A stretch of 24,404 nucleotides of DNA, taken from NCBI GenBank assembly GCA_030640275.1, contig DAOWJR010000007.1:1-24404 (forward strand), given 5' to 3'. Within the stretch, counting starts at the first letter, position 1, and each line of letters begins with the position of its first letter. This document shows positions 1-8,309 of this stretch, one piece after another. The notes beneath the pieces were generated by a model. That model did no database searches. It had not been told where the DNA came from and saw only the letters and a list, made by a program, of their open reading frames with translations. This DNA is from Actinomycetes bacterium (lineage in GTDB: Bacteria > Actinomycetota > Humimicrobiia > JAHJRV01). The translations under genes and the position numbers were made by a program.

Positions 1-842
1 CCTGGAATAAAAATTACTATCCTTCCCATTGTTGCAGCTGCTGAATATTGACCTGCTTTTAATTCATTGAAGAAATGTTTAACTAACACAAGGTCAAAAC
101 TTATTAATATAACAAAACAAATTGATGCAATAAGTACAGGTATAGAATATTTATAAATTTCAAAAAAATTTATATCCTGTTTATTATTCCCATTTTTAAA
201 GATAAAACTAAGAGGTATAAATGATATCAATATAGCTATAAAGCCAGAAATGGAGCTTGAACCGATAGCCCCACTATTTTTAAAACCTAAATATACAAGT
301 AATATTCCAATAACCAAGCGTAAGATTGCATCAATAATCAAATTTAAGGATAAATGAGAAAAGTTTTGAATACCCTGTAATGTTCCTCTGCTTATAGAAA
401 CAAAAATTGAGATAATAACCATTGAACCCAAAATAATTACTGGAATTGGAGACACTGTATTTAAAAATAAGGCTATTTGTTTTGAGGTTAATATAAAAAA
501 AAGAAAAAGAATTAAGCAGATTAATGTTATCTTTTTAAAGGAACCGAAAAAAAAGTTTGAAATTGATTTGTAATCCTTTTCTGCAAAAAAATTAGAAATA
601 TATTTTGTAGTAACTGTTTGAATAGTAGATATCAAAGAAGACAAAATTATAAAAATAGAAATTAATGAAGCAAAAAGACTGAATTCAGCTGGACCTAACA
701 TTCTTGCCATTATTATGTTATAAATATAATTTGAAAGATTAACTATGTTAATCGCAATAAATAGCAAAACTAATTCTTTTGCAAATTTTCTCCCCAAAAT
801 CTTTTCTATTGATTTTGATAATATATTGTAAATTTTTTCCAT
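1..842 (-). CDS. Oligosaccharide flippase (Wzx/MOP-type), 3' part beyond window
   Basis: This reading frame opens with ATG at 842-840 and stays open to the left edge, giving 280 codons of the N-terminal part of a polytopic membrane protein. Hydrophobic segments lie at about residues 24-46, 55-78, 104-119, 134-150, 168-187, 192-216 and 232-256. Hallmarks of polysaccharide flippases are visible: RMLGPAEFSLFAS at 47-59 after the first helix, SRGTLQGIQNF at 151-161, and an Asp in a helix at 250 followed by GQYSAAATMGR at 264-274. Such proteins move undecaprenyl-linked oligosaccharides from the inner to the outer leaflet of the cytoplasmic membrane. The gene starts 4 nt after the stop of rmlD, so the two are probably cotranscribed; its Shine-Dalgarno site is weak. 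Family assignment is fairly secure, the substrate is not known, and the C-terminal half is not visible. Confidence 0.85.
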   Translation of the reverse strand, partial: MEKIYNILSKSIEKILGRKFAKELVLLFIAINIVNLSNYIYNIIMARMLGPAEFSLFASLISIFIILSSLISTIQTVTTKYISNFFAEKDYKSISNFFFGSFKKITLICLILFLFFILTSKQIALFLNTVSPIPVIILGSMVIISIFVSISRGTLQGIQNFSHLSLNLIIDAILRLVIGILLVYLGFKNSGAIGSSSISGFIAILISFIPLSFIFKNGNNKQDINFFEIYKYSIPVLIASICFVILISFDLVLVKHFFNELKAGQYSAAATMGRIVIFIP

Positions 843-846
843 AAAC

Positions 847-1683
847 TTACTTTTTAAAGAAATCCTTTAATGCTAACTCCCAATTTCTCATTTTATATAT
901 TTTTCTCTTTTCTAAATTAAAATTTTTTAAAACTGAATATTTTGGTCTTGATGCTGGTCTATTTAATTCTTCTGTTGAAATTGGGGTTACTTTAACATTT
1001 TCTATTCCTGCATATTCCAATATTTTTTTTGTAAATTCATACCTGGAACACTCACCACAATTTGTGATGTGATATATTCCATAATATTTTGTTGAAATTA
1101 AAGAAGAGATAGCTCTTGCTAAATCTGGGACATAAGTTGGAGAACCTACCTGGTCATTCACCACTCTTAACTCTTTTCTATCCTTCGTAAGATTTAATAT
1201 TGTATTAACAAAATTTTTCCCTTTTCTCCTAAATAGCCAGGATGTTCTTACAATGAAAAATTTCTCTAAATAATGTCTAACTATTTGTTCTCCTGCATAT
1301 TTTGAAATACCATAAACACTTATTGAATTGGGTATATCAGATTCAATATATGGTGAATCTTTTTTACCATCAAATACATAATCAGTACTGATATAAACCA
1401 TTATGCTTTTAGTTTTTTTAGATGCAATAATAACATTTCCAGAACCTATTGTATTTACATCAAAAGCATCTTTTATGTTACTTTCACATCCATCTGCATC
1501 TACAAATGCTGCACAATGAATAACAATATCCGGGACTATTTTTGATACTTTATTTATTACAAGATTTTTGTCTGTGATATCTAACTCTTTATGACCAAAA
1601 CCATAAACCTTATTGTCTTTTGAAAGGAAATCAACAAGCTCTGATCCAAGTTGACCTTTACTCCCTGTAATAAGTATTTTCAA
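847..1683 (-). CDS. rmlD: dTDP-4-dehydrorhamnose reductase RmlD
   Basis: This 278-aa extended SDR enzyme performs the last step of dTDP-L-rhamnose synthesis, the NAD(P)H-dependent reduction of dTDP-4-keto-L-rhamnose in the cytoplasm. The Rossmann motif GSKGQLG is at residues 7-13. STDYVFDG is at 99-106, with the catalytic Thr100, and YGISK at 124-128 gives the Tyr/Lys pair. RTSWLF is also typical of RmlD. Length is normal for the family. The start is TTG at 1683-1681 with GGAG about 9 nt upstream. It lies 43 nt after rmlB, which fits the pathway. No defect is seen. Confidence 0.93.
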   Translation of the reverse strand: MKILITGSKGQLGSELVDFLSKDNKVYGFGHKELDITDKNLVINKVSKIVPDIVIHCAAFVDADGCESNIKDAFDVNTIGSGNVIIASKKTKSIMVYISTDYVFDGKKDSPYIESDIPNSISVYGISKYAGEQIVRHYLEKFFIVRTSWLFRRKGKNFVNTILNLTKDRKELRVVNDQVGSPTYVPDLARAISSLISTKYYGIYHITNCGECSRYEFTKKILEYAGIENVKVTPISTEELNRPASRPKYSVLKNFNLEKRKIYKMRNWELALKDFFKK

Positions 1684-1726
1684 TGTTATTTACTCCATAA
1701 ATTGTTTATAATTAAATTATTTACTC

Positions 1727-2737
1727 TTAAATTATTTCATGATATTGCTTTTCATAATATCTCTTATATTCTTTAGAATTCTTTATCTTTTTCCACCATG
1801 ATCTATTATCAACATACCATTTAACAGTATCTTCAAAATTATTTTCGAAATTCCTAGATGGTTTCCATCCCAATCTTTGAATTTTGTTAAAATCTAATGC
1901 ATATCTTATATCATGACCTGGTCTATCAGTAACACTTTTTATCATAGATTCTGAAATATCTAAGATGTTAACAATTCTTTTCGCAATCTCTATGTTCGTA
2001 ATCAAATTTCCAGTAGCAATATTGTAAACCTCCCCCACTTCCCCTTTTTCTAAAAGCATATCTATTGCCTTACAGTGGTCAATAACATAAATCCAATCTC
2101 TAATCTGGCTTCCATCTCCATATAATGGTAATGGTTTCTCTTCTAATGCATTTGTAATAAAAAGTGGGATAAATTTTTCCGGATACTGATATGGTCCAAA
2201 ATTATTAGAGGCACGAGTAATAACCACAGGAACATTATGAGTGGCAAAATATGAATATGCTAACCTTTCCCCAGCAAGTTTGCCCACTGAATAAGGATTT
2301 CGTGGCTTTAAGTTATCTTCCTCTTTAAAAAACCCTTCATAAGCAGTTCCGTATACCTCATCTGTTGATATCTGTATAAACTTAGAAATATTATATTTTC
2401 TTGCTGCTTCCAATAAAACATAGACACCTTGGAAATCAGTTCTCATAAACTCTGAAGGGTCTTCAATTGATCTATCAACATGAGTTTCTGCAGCAAAATT
2501 TATAATGATATCTACATTATTTTTCACAATATCGTTGACTAAATTTACATCACATATATCTCCATGAATAAATCTATAATATGGACTGTCTTCTATATCT
2601 TTTAAATTATCTAAATTTCCAGCATAGGTTAATTTATCAAGATTAATTATTTTATAATCTTTGTGTTTCTTGAGCATATACCTTATAAAATTGCTACCAA
2701 TAAAACCTGCTCCTCCAGTTATTAATATTTTTTTCAA
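1727..2737 (-). CDS. rmlB: dTDP-glucose 4,6-dehydratase RmlB
   Basis: RmlB converts dTDP-D-glucose to dTDP-4-keto-6-deoxy-D-glucose using bound NAD+. The 336-aa product begins MKKILITGGAGFIGSN, with GGAGFIG at 8-14. It has HVDRSIEDP at 86-94, the catalytic Thr125-Asp126-Glu127 in ISTDEVYG, and Tyr149/Lys153 in YSVGK. Length is typical. I place the start at TTG 2737-2735 because a perfect AGGAGG (2748-2743) stands 5 nt upstream. The upstream in-frame TTG at 2764 has no ribosome site and would add nine residues before the Rossmann fold. It sits between rmlC and rmlD in a minus-strand operon, separated from rmlC by a palindromic repeat. Confidence 0.95.
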   Translation of the reverse strand: MKKILITGGAGFIGSNFIRYMLKKHKDYKIINLDKLTYAGNLDNLKDIEDSPYYRFIHGDICDVNLVNDIVKNNVDIIINFAAETHVDRSIEDPSEFMRTDFQGVYVLLEAARKYNISKFIQISTDEVYGTAYEGFFKEEDNLKPRNPYSVGKLAGERLAYSYFATHNVPVVITRASNNFGPYQYPEKFIPLFITNALEEKPLPLYGDGSQIRDWIYVIDHCKAIDMLLEKGEVGEVYNIATGNLITNIEIAKRIVNILDISESMIKSVTDRPGHDIRYALDFNKIQRLGWKPSRNFENNFEDTVKWYVDNRSWWKKIKNSKEYKRYYEKQYHEII

Positions 2738-2748
2738 TTTATCCTCCT
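2735..2748 (-). promoter_or_regulatory. Strong Shine-Dalgarno site that sets a TTG start for rmlB
   Basis: Read on the minus strand, AGGAGG (2748-2743) is followed by five bases and then TTG (2737-2735). The site decides between two in-frame TTG codons, the other at 2764 having no such site. The same layout, with GGAGG, occurs before the small membrane protein gene at 7758. Confidence 0.8.
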
Positions 2749-2793
2749 GATTATTTTGTATCAAAAAATCTTCTATTTTAACTTATCATCCAT

Positions 2794-2847
2794 GTAGGGC
2801 AACCCTTTAGGGTTGCATTTTATTGCAAGGCTAAAGCCTTGCCCTAC
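2794..2847. repeat. 54-bp palindromic repeat made of two hairpins (REP/MITE-like)
   Basis: The outer arms GTAGGGCAA (2794-2802) and TTGCCCTAC (2839-2847) are perfect inverted copies. Inside them are two separate hairpins: 2799-2816 (GCAACCC, loop TTTA, GGGTTGC) and 2825-2842 (GCAAGGC, loop TAAA, GCCTTGC). The element is much richer in GC than its surroundings and lies alone in the 167-bp gap between rmlC and rmlB. It has no T-run after either stem, so it is not a classic terminator. The symmetric architecture suggests a dispersed non-coding repeat. Its effect on rml expression is unknown; as RNA it could stabilise or attenuate the transcript. Confidence 0.8.
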
Positions 2848-2904
2848 TTTTTAATAATTACTATGTTTCTAACTTAAAAACACTTAACACAAGAATTAAT
2901 CTCA

Positions 2905-3360
2905 CTATCCCATTTTAATATCCCAGTCGTATGGAATTTCCTCTGAGTCAAAAGGAATGCGATATTCGTCCGGATTATCATAATTATAAAGTTTGTCTGG
3001 ACAATTTATTATATATGCCATTTCCTTGCTCACACCTTTGAATCCATGAACTACATTAAGTGGTATTGTAATTCTTGAATAGTTTTGCTCACCTATAAAA
3101 AATTCATTAACTTCTTTATAAGTAGAAGAATTTTCTCTATTATCATACAGAACAACCTTGGCCATTCCTTTAACACATATGAAGTTATCCATTTGTTTTT
3201 CATGATAATGCCACCCTTTTACAACCCCAGGATAACAGGTTGTTAAATAAACCTGCCCAAACTCTTTAAAGGCTTCTTCATCACTTCTTAGTAACTCTAC
3301 TAAAAATCCTCTCTCATCAGGTATAACTCTTAGTTTTTTAACTATAACTCCCTCAATCAT
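2905..3360 (-). CDS. rmlC: dTDP-4-dehydrorhamnose 3,5-epimerase family protein RmlC
   Basis: This 151-aa cupin is assigned as the 3,5-epimerase of dTDP-rhamnose synthesis, acting between RmlB and RmlD. Evidence is PDERGFLVELLR at 14-25, the cupin motif KGWHYHEKQMDNF at 48-60 with His51 in the position of the catalytic His of RGLHYQ in classic RmlC, VVLYDNRENS at 69-78, and VVHGFKG at 103-109. It is about 30 residues shorter than the enterobacterial enzyme, as in a compact subgroup of the family. The ATG at 3360-3358 has AAGGAG (3370-3365) four bases upstream. Its place immediately upstream of rmlB supports the role. A related cupin 3-epimerase remains possible. Confidence 0.85.
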   Translation of the reverse strand: MIEGVIVKKLRVIPDERGFLVELLRSDEEAFKEFGQVYLTTCYPGVVKGWHYHEKQMDNFICVKGMAKVVLYDNRENSSTYKEVNEFFIGEQNYSRITIPLNVVHGFKGVSKEMAYIINCPDKLYNYDNPDEYRIPFDSEEIPYDWDIKMG

Positions 3361-3410
3361 CGATCTCCTTTCATATTTCTTAAATTGTTTTAAAATAGAA
3401 ATGATTATTT

Positions 3411-4619
3411 TTATATTACACTTAACAAATTATTAATTACATAATCCCATGTTATGAATTCAACAGTCTTTTTCCCTTCAGCACCTAACTTTTTTGCAAT
3501 ATTTTTATTTTCATATAAATAATCAAAAATATTTGCTATCTCTTCTGGATCATAATTTAATATAAATCCATTTTTCTCATGTTCAACAAATTCTAAAACA
3601 CCACCTGAATCAGATAAAGTTATCACTGGTTTCTCAGAATTAAAAGCCTCAATTGTTATAAATCCATAATCCTCGTCCAATGGAGCAAAAAATACACAAA
3701 GACAGTTAGCATACAAATCTAATAATTTATCATCATCTACAAATCCAAGAAGTTCAACCTTTTCTTTTATATTGTATTTTTCGACTAAGTCTACTAATTT
3801 CTCCTTTATAATACCTTCTCCAACTATTAAACATTTTAGATTATTTTTTACAAATCTCATTGATTCAACTAATAATTCAAGCCTTTTTAAATTACTCAAT
3901 CTACCTACATATAATATATAATCTTTATAATTATCATTTCTATATTTACCAAGTAGTTTTGGTGGTGGGTATAATACTTTTGAATCAAGTCCATTATATT
4001 CATTTAATCTTTTAGAAACATTCTTTGAAATTGTGAAGATTTTCTTAGCCTCTGAAATAACTTCCGTATCCATATCTTTTATCCAACTATTAAATTCTTC
4101 AGCTTCTTTAGAACCTTTAATACCAAATTCTGTTTCTGCTAAATCGTAAGATTGTCTATGTTGATGTTGAAGCCAAATAACTTTATTTGGATGTTTAGCA
4201 AAATAGGAAGGGAACTTAGTGGCTATCAATATATCAACATTTCCTTCATCAAAGTTCCTAAAATCAACTAATCTCCAGCTTAAGCAGTTTCTTATAATTT
4301 GATCTAAGGGTAAGTTTCTAAATGGCATTTTCACAACATCAACAATATGACCCCTTCTCTCTAACTCATCCTGTAAAGATTCAATCAAAATCTCTGATCC
4401 ACCATAAACAAATGGATATTTTATCCCACATATTATTACATTAAGATTATCTTTTCTCAAACTAAAATCTCTTATAAGTGTTTTAGTTTTGACAAAAAGC
4501 TTTATCTTGTTTAAATATTTTTTAATTTTTATAAATGAATTATTACGTTCAACAAGTTTATTTATAATCTTTTTTAGTACCCCATCTGAATTATCATTTT
4601 TATATAAATTTTCAACCAT
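3411..4619 (-). CDS. GT4-family glycosyltransferase
   Basis: This 402-aa GT-B fold enzyme probably transfers a sugar, plausibly rhamnose given its neighbours, to a lipid-linked glycan at the inner face of the membrane. An N-terminal extension of about 58 basic residues precedes the first Rossmann domain (NVIICGIKYPFVYGGSE, with Gly73-Gly74). The C-terminal donor domain has ILYVGRLSNLKRLELL at 235-250, the helix after CLIVGEG, and the GT4 E-x7-E signature EDYGFITIE at 316-324. The ATG at 4619 has AGAGGT about 8 nt upstream. It is 33 nt after the TPR gene and 50 nt before rmlC, so probably in one operon. Acceptor and donor are not predictable. Confidence 0.88.
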   Translation of the reverse strand: MVENLYKNDNSDGVLKKIINKLVERNNSFIKIKKYLNKIKLFVKTKTLIRDFSLRKDNLNVIICGIKYPFVYGGSEILIESLQDELERRGHIVDVVKMPFRNLPLDQIIRNCLSWRLVDFRNFDEGNVDILIATKFPSYFAKHPNKVIWLQHQHRQSYDLAETEFGIKGSKEAEEFNSWIKDMDTEVISEAKKIFTISKNVSKRLNEYNGLDSKVLYPPPKLLGKYRNDNYKDYILYVGRLSNLKRLELLVESMRFVKNNLKCLIVGEGIIKEKLVDLVEKYNIKEKVELLGFVDDDKLLDLYANCLCVFFAPLDEDYGFITIEAFNSEKPVITLSDSGGVLEFVEHEKNGFILNYDPEEIANIFDYLYENKNIAKKLGAEGKKTVEFITWDYVINNLLSVI

Positions 4620-4652
4620 TAATATACCTCTATTTATATAACTTATTAATAA

Positions 4653-5702
4653 CTATTTTTTTATATTAATTTTGATTTTCTCTATAAAATCCATTATATC
4701 TTCACCCTCAGGAATCTCAAAATCATCAGGTTTTTTTAATTGATTACAGATGTTGAATTGATTTAAGGCTTCTTCGTATTCTTTTTTCTCATAATATATT
4801 TTTCCTAAAAGATAATGAGTTTCAAAATTTTCTGGCTGTAAAATATTTGCATTTATAAATTCATCTATCGCTTTATCTAAATCCCCTATTTTATATAATG
4901 TTCTCCCCATTCCAAAATGTGTTCCAAAATCCCATTCTTGAAGCTTTTGAGCTTCTTTATAATATTTTATTGCATTTTCAAAATCTTCACTTTCCTCAAA
5001 TGCTGTTGCAAGTGCAATTATTGCATCAAAATAATCAGGTTTTATTTCTACTGCTTTTATTAAGAATTTTTTGCTATTTTCAAAATCTTTCTCTTTTAAA
5101 TATGCTCTTCCAAGTAAATTAAGTGCTTCATAATTTCTAATATTTAATTCAACAGATTTCTCAAGAGAATCAATTGCACTGATAAAATTATTTTTTTGAT
5201 AGAAATTGTAACCCTCCAGACAATATTTACTAGAAAGTTTTATATCTCCCAATTGATTTAAAACAAATAATATAAGAATTATGATTACAGAAAGTAAAAT
5301 AAAAATAAAAATTGATTTAATTACTTTTTTCCCAAATCTGTTTTCTACCCTGTTTTTAAAACTCAAAATATATTGATTAACTAATCCAATAATAAAAAAT
5401 GGTAAAGAACTTATTAAAAACCTCAACCAAATATTAGTTACTTTAGTTATTGCTAAAATTAAAAACACAAAAGATAGGAAAAAAAAGAATAACCCAAAAA
5501 TAAAATAATAAGAGGTTTTTAATTCATAATATAGAGTACAAATGAAGAAAAGAATTAATAAAATGCTAACCCAAATTGGGTAGAAAATTAATTCCTTTAC
5601 ACAAAGATAAACAATGATAAAACAAATAAATATAACTGAAAATAAAATTTTGTTTTCCTCACTTAATAGAGAGTTAATAGATAACTTACTCATTTTAAAC
5701 AT
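4653..5702 (-). CDS. Five-TM membrane protein with C-terminal TPR repeats, function unknown
   Basis: The N-terminal half has about five hydrophobic helices. A C-terminal domain of roughly 190 residues contains five tandem tetratricopeptide repeats with the usual spacing, for example YEALNLLGRAYLKEKDFENS, followed by units beginning FDAIIALATAFEES, FGTHFGMGRTLYKIGD and FETHYLLGKIYYEKKE. TPR domains bind partner proteins, so this may be a membrane scaffold for glycan synthesis or export; that is inference. The start is uncertain. ATG 5702 has AAGGG 7 nt upstream; TTG 5729, nine codons earlier, has AAAGGA 6 nt upstream. It is the first gene of the leftward operon, before a GT4 gene. No catalytic motif was recognised. 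Confidence 0.75.
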   Translation of the reverse strand: MFKMSKLSINSLLSEENKILFSVIFICFIIVYLCVKELIFYPIWVSILLILFFICTLYYELKTSYYFIFGLFFFFLSFVFLILAITKVTNIWLRFLISSLPFFIIGLVNQYILSFKNRVENRFGKKVIKSIFIFILLSVIIILILFVLNQLGDIKLSSKYCLEGYNFYQKNNFISAIDSLEKSVELNIRNYEALNLLGRAYLKEKDFENSKKFLIKAVEIKPDYFDAIIALATAFEESEDFENAIKYYKEAQKLQEWDFGTHFGMGRTLYKIGDLDKAIDEFINANILQPENFETHYLLGKIYYEKKEYEEALNQFNICNQLKKPDDFEIPEGEDIMDFIEKIKINIKK

Positions 5703-6100
5703 AACTGAACCCTTATTAAAATCTAACAAAAAAATCCTTTTAAATAACTAAATAGAAAGAATTTTTATTAATTTATTCTTAAATATTTTATTATACATTC
5801 TTTTAATTTCTTATGCTAATCTCCATTTCATGTGATTCTATAAACAAACTCCTTATAATTTATCTTATATTAGCGTAAGTTATAATATATGTATCCTAGA
5901 GCTAACAATCTGTTGTTACTCTTTTAACATTTATAACTTCAATACAATAAGTATTTTACTTGTTGAGATACTTAGTTTATTTTGTTAGAATAATAAAGTT
6001 ATTACTACTTATAATTTTTATAAAAAGAATGAATAGTTTTATAGAAATTAGTGCTAGATTCTATTTCTAATCTTAAACTAATAAACAATTGGGAAAATAA
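5703..6100. other. Divergent intergenic region, no gene seen
   Basis: About 400 very AT-rich bases separate the leftward rml operon from the rightward glycosyltransferase operon. I see no coding frame. An imperfect inverted repeat is present: CTTATGCTAAT (5810-5820) and ATTAGCGTAAG (5869-5879), complementary except for one base, 48 nt apart. A short perfect repeat AACAA/TTGTT lies at 5905-5918. TATAAT-like hexamers occur on the plus strand at 5881 and 6010, but neither has a convincing -35 box. The region must contain promoters for both operons unless they are read from outside. Confidence 0.6.
5790..5819 (-). promoter_or_regulatory. Candidate sigma-70-like promoter of the leftward operon
   Basis: On the minus strand TTAGCA (5819-5814) is followed after 18 bases by TATAAT (5795-5790), preceded directly by TG. 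This lies about 90 nt upstream of the TPR gene. The -35 hexamer lies inside one arm of the 11-bp inverted repeat at 5810-5820/5869-5879, which could be a regulator site. In such AT-rich DNA the match is suggestive only. Confidence 0.35.
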
Positions 6101-7792
6101 ATGATTTATAAAAGTAATTCAAAAATAAAAAGGATATTTGAAAAGATTAAATTTTTTACACTAAAAAATAAATTAGAAATTTTCCTGTTTTTCTTTTTCT
6201 TATTAATTTTTGTTATTTATAGTTGGGATACAATAACCGACTCACAATGTCCTTTTCAATTTGATGCACATGAAACATGGATTTTCTCAAAAAATCTCAT
6301 TCAAAATAAAAGTCTAATTTATTCAGATCCACTTTCAGAATTATTTGAACATAAGATTTTTTACCATTTTGGTGGTTTTATTTCTAATAATAAGCTTTAT
6401 ACAATTAGAACATATGGAATTATATTTTTAACTTACCTTGGGTTGCTATTAGGATATAAAGTGCCATTTTATTTAATATCTTTATTAGGAACAATTGGAG
6501 TAATCTTTCTTTATTTATTTGCTAAAAACATATTTAATAAAAAAATTGCATTGATATCCACTATAATTTTTAGCTTATCATACCCTATGATCAATTGGAG
6601 CAATCAACTTATTAATAATGTTCCTGCCTTTTCTTTATTTATTACTGGTTTATATTTTGTGTCTAATATATTAACAAATAAAAACAATAGATTATCTAAC
6701 TACATTCTTTCTGCTTTGTTTTTTTCACTAACATTTTGGATGAGGTATGAATATTTAATATTTATATTATTTCTAATTCCATGGATTTATAAAAAAAGAA
6801 AATCAATTAAATTGAAATATTTTATTATAGCTATATTAGTTTTTATTTTTTTATTAACTCCTATACTTTTTCTAAATTATCACTTGCATAAATCCCCTTT
6901 TACTTTTGGATATATAGAAGCCAGGCAAATTCCAGTAAAATTACCAGATAAAATAGTTAAAAATGAAACAGGTAAAAACGGAGTGCTTAATAAAATGATA
7001 AATACTTTTTTATGGCTATATCACAGATTTTTATTAATGCCAATTAGATTTGACTTTATTATATTAATAAATAATCTTAAATATTATTTATATGATATCT
7101 TTCCTGGATTAATAATATTTTCTATATTGGGTTATGTTGTCATTTTTAAGGGAAAAGAAAAAAGTAAACTAAATTTTGCAATCTTTTCACTTATATCTTC
7201 AATATTTTGGATATTTAAATTAATTCCTGGGAGATTATTAAAACCAGAAGATATAAAAATTGAAAGTCCAATTCCTAGATATTTCTTGATAGTTTATTGC
7301 TTTGTTATATTAATTTCAGTATTTTTTATTTTTTATCTTTCTAAAAAATTCACAAAAATAATGCATTATTTAATTATTATATTATTAATTACCATTACAA
7401 TCTTAAATACATCATCATTATTAATGGGAAAAGGTTACACAGTTTTTGTGCACAATGCAAAGAAACAAATATGTAAAATAAACCTTATTCTAAAAGAATT
7501 TCCAAAAAACTCCATAGTTTTTGGAGATCGAAGATTCTTTCTACACGGAATAACAGAGAGAAAGACATTGGATTTAAGTGAAATTTTGATGAAAGAGGAA
7601 AAAGAAAATTGCAAAATAGCAACAAATTATATAAAAACTTTATTAAATCTGAATTATCCAATATATATCATTGAAAAAAATTATCTTAATTTAACAAATT
7701 ATATACAAAAAAACGAAAATGATTTAATTATTGAAAAAGTTATATCGGAGGATTATTTTGAAATATATAAAATCTTTTATAGAGAAAAATAA
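6101..7792 (+). CDS. GT-C membrane glycosyltransferase (GT39/ArnT-like)
   Basis: This 563-aa protein has a cytoplasmic basic N-terminus, a first helix at about 26-42, and then a large loop with Asp55-Ala-His-Glu58. That is the place where GT-C enzymes of the PMT/ArnT group keep their catalytic acidic residues. About ten further membrane helices follow, then a hydrophilic C-terminal domain of roughly 110 residues. PIPRYFLIVY before a late helix is also typical of the group. Such enzymes use polyprenyl-phosphate sugars on the outer face of the membrane to modify lipids, glycans or proteins. The ATG at 6101 has GGGA upstream. It heads the rightward gene set, two genes before a likely polyprenyl-phosphate sugar synthase. 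Sequence conservation is low, so the exact family is inferred. Confidence 0.68.
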   Translation: MIYKSNSKIKRIFEKIKFFTLKNKLEIFLFFFFLLIFVIYSWDTITDSQCPFQFDAHETWIFSKNLIQNKSLIYSDPLSELFEHKIFYHFGGFISNNKLYTIRTYGIIFLTYLGLLLGYKVPFYLISLLGTIGVIFLYLFAKNIFNKKIALISTIIFSLSYPMINWSNQLINNVPAFSLFITGLYFVSNILTNKNNRLSNYILSALFFSLTFWMRYEYLIFILFLIPWIYKKRKSIKLKYFIIAILVFIFLLTPILFLNYHLHKSPFTFGYIEARQIPVKLPDKIVKNETGKNGVLNKMINTFLWLYHRFLLMPIRFDFIILINNLKYYLYDIFPGLIIFSILGYVVIFKGKEKSKLNFAIFSLISSIFWIFKLIPGRLLKPEDIKIESPIPRYFLIVYCFVILISVFFIFYLSKKFTKIMHYLIIILLITITILNTSSLLMGKGYTVFVHNAKKQICKINLILKEFPKNSIVFGDRRFFLHGITERKTLDLSEILMKEEKENCKIATNYIKTLLNLNYPIYIIEKNYLNLTNYIQKNENDLIIEKVISEDYFEIYKIFYREK

Positions 7793-8168
7793 TGAGAACC
7801 TTAAGCTTTTTCTCAGGATAAATAGTACAATATTCCCAATTATAATTATTATATATTTACTATTACTTATAATAAATCAGTTTTGGGATAAAATCTTTCA
7901 AGAATATCTAAATATAAATGCAATTTTTATCTTGTTATTAATAAGTGGTACACTCTTTCTGATACCCATAACTAAAGAAGAGAAAAAGGTTAGCCAAATA
8001 AGAAAATTAGAAAGAAAGGATATTTTTATATTCTTAATTATGGGATTAATTTGCTCAGTTTTAGTTTGGATAAAAATTAAGGATTTTGGAACATTATCAT
8101 ATGTAATTTCATGTATTGCAGGCTTGATAACACTATTTTTATCAATATTTATTTTTTATGACCAATAA
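7758..8168 (+). CDS. Small four-TM membrane protein, unknown function
   Basis: The 136-aa product (MKYIKSFIEKNN...) has four predicted membrane helices: IFPIIIIIYLLLLII, INAIFILLLISGTLFLI, IFIFLIMGLICSVLVWI and a final one near the C-terminus. A basic cytoplasmic loop joins helices two and three. I place the start at TTG 7758-7760 because GGAGG (7747-7751) stands 6 nt upstream; an in-frame ATG at 7731 has no such site. It overlaps the end of the preceding GT-C gene by 35 nt, implying translational coupling. Size and topology recall GtrA-type partners of polyprenyl-phosphate sugar systems, but the residues do not match GtrA. I do not recognise the family. Confidence 0.7.
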   Translation: MKYIKSFIEKNNENLKLFLRINSTIFPIIIIIYLLLLIINQFWDKIFQEYLNINAIFILLLISGTLFLIPITKEEKKVSQIRKLERKDIFIFLIMGLICSVLVWIKIKDFGTLSYVISCIAGLITLFLSIFIFYDQ

Positions 8169-8309
8169 TAGATTTTGTAAAACTATTTCTTAATGTATGT
8201 TTAATTTTTTCCTCTATTATGAATAAATTAATATAAAAATAGCTTAAAAAATATATATTTAAATATAATAATGATATAAAGTGATTTGAAACTATATAAA
8301 GAGGTAAAT

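Noticed and set aside
5981..6015. Promoter for the rightward operon (TTGTTA ... TATAAT)
   Set aside because: The spacer is 22 bases, too long for a sigma-70 promoter, and TATAAT-like words are frequent here.
7758..8168. Assignment of the four-TM protein as GtrA
   Set aside because: Only length and topology fit; the expected conserved N-terminal and helix-two residues of GtrA are missing.
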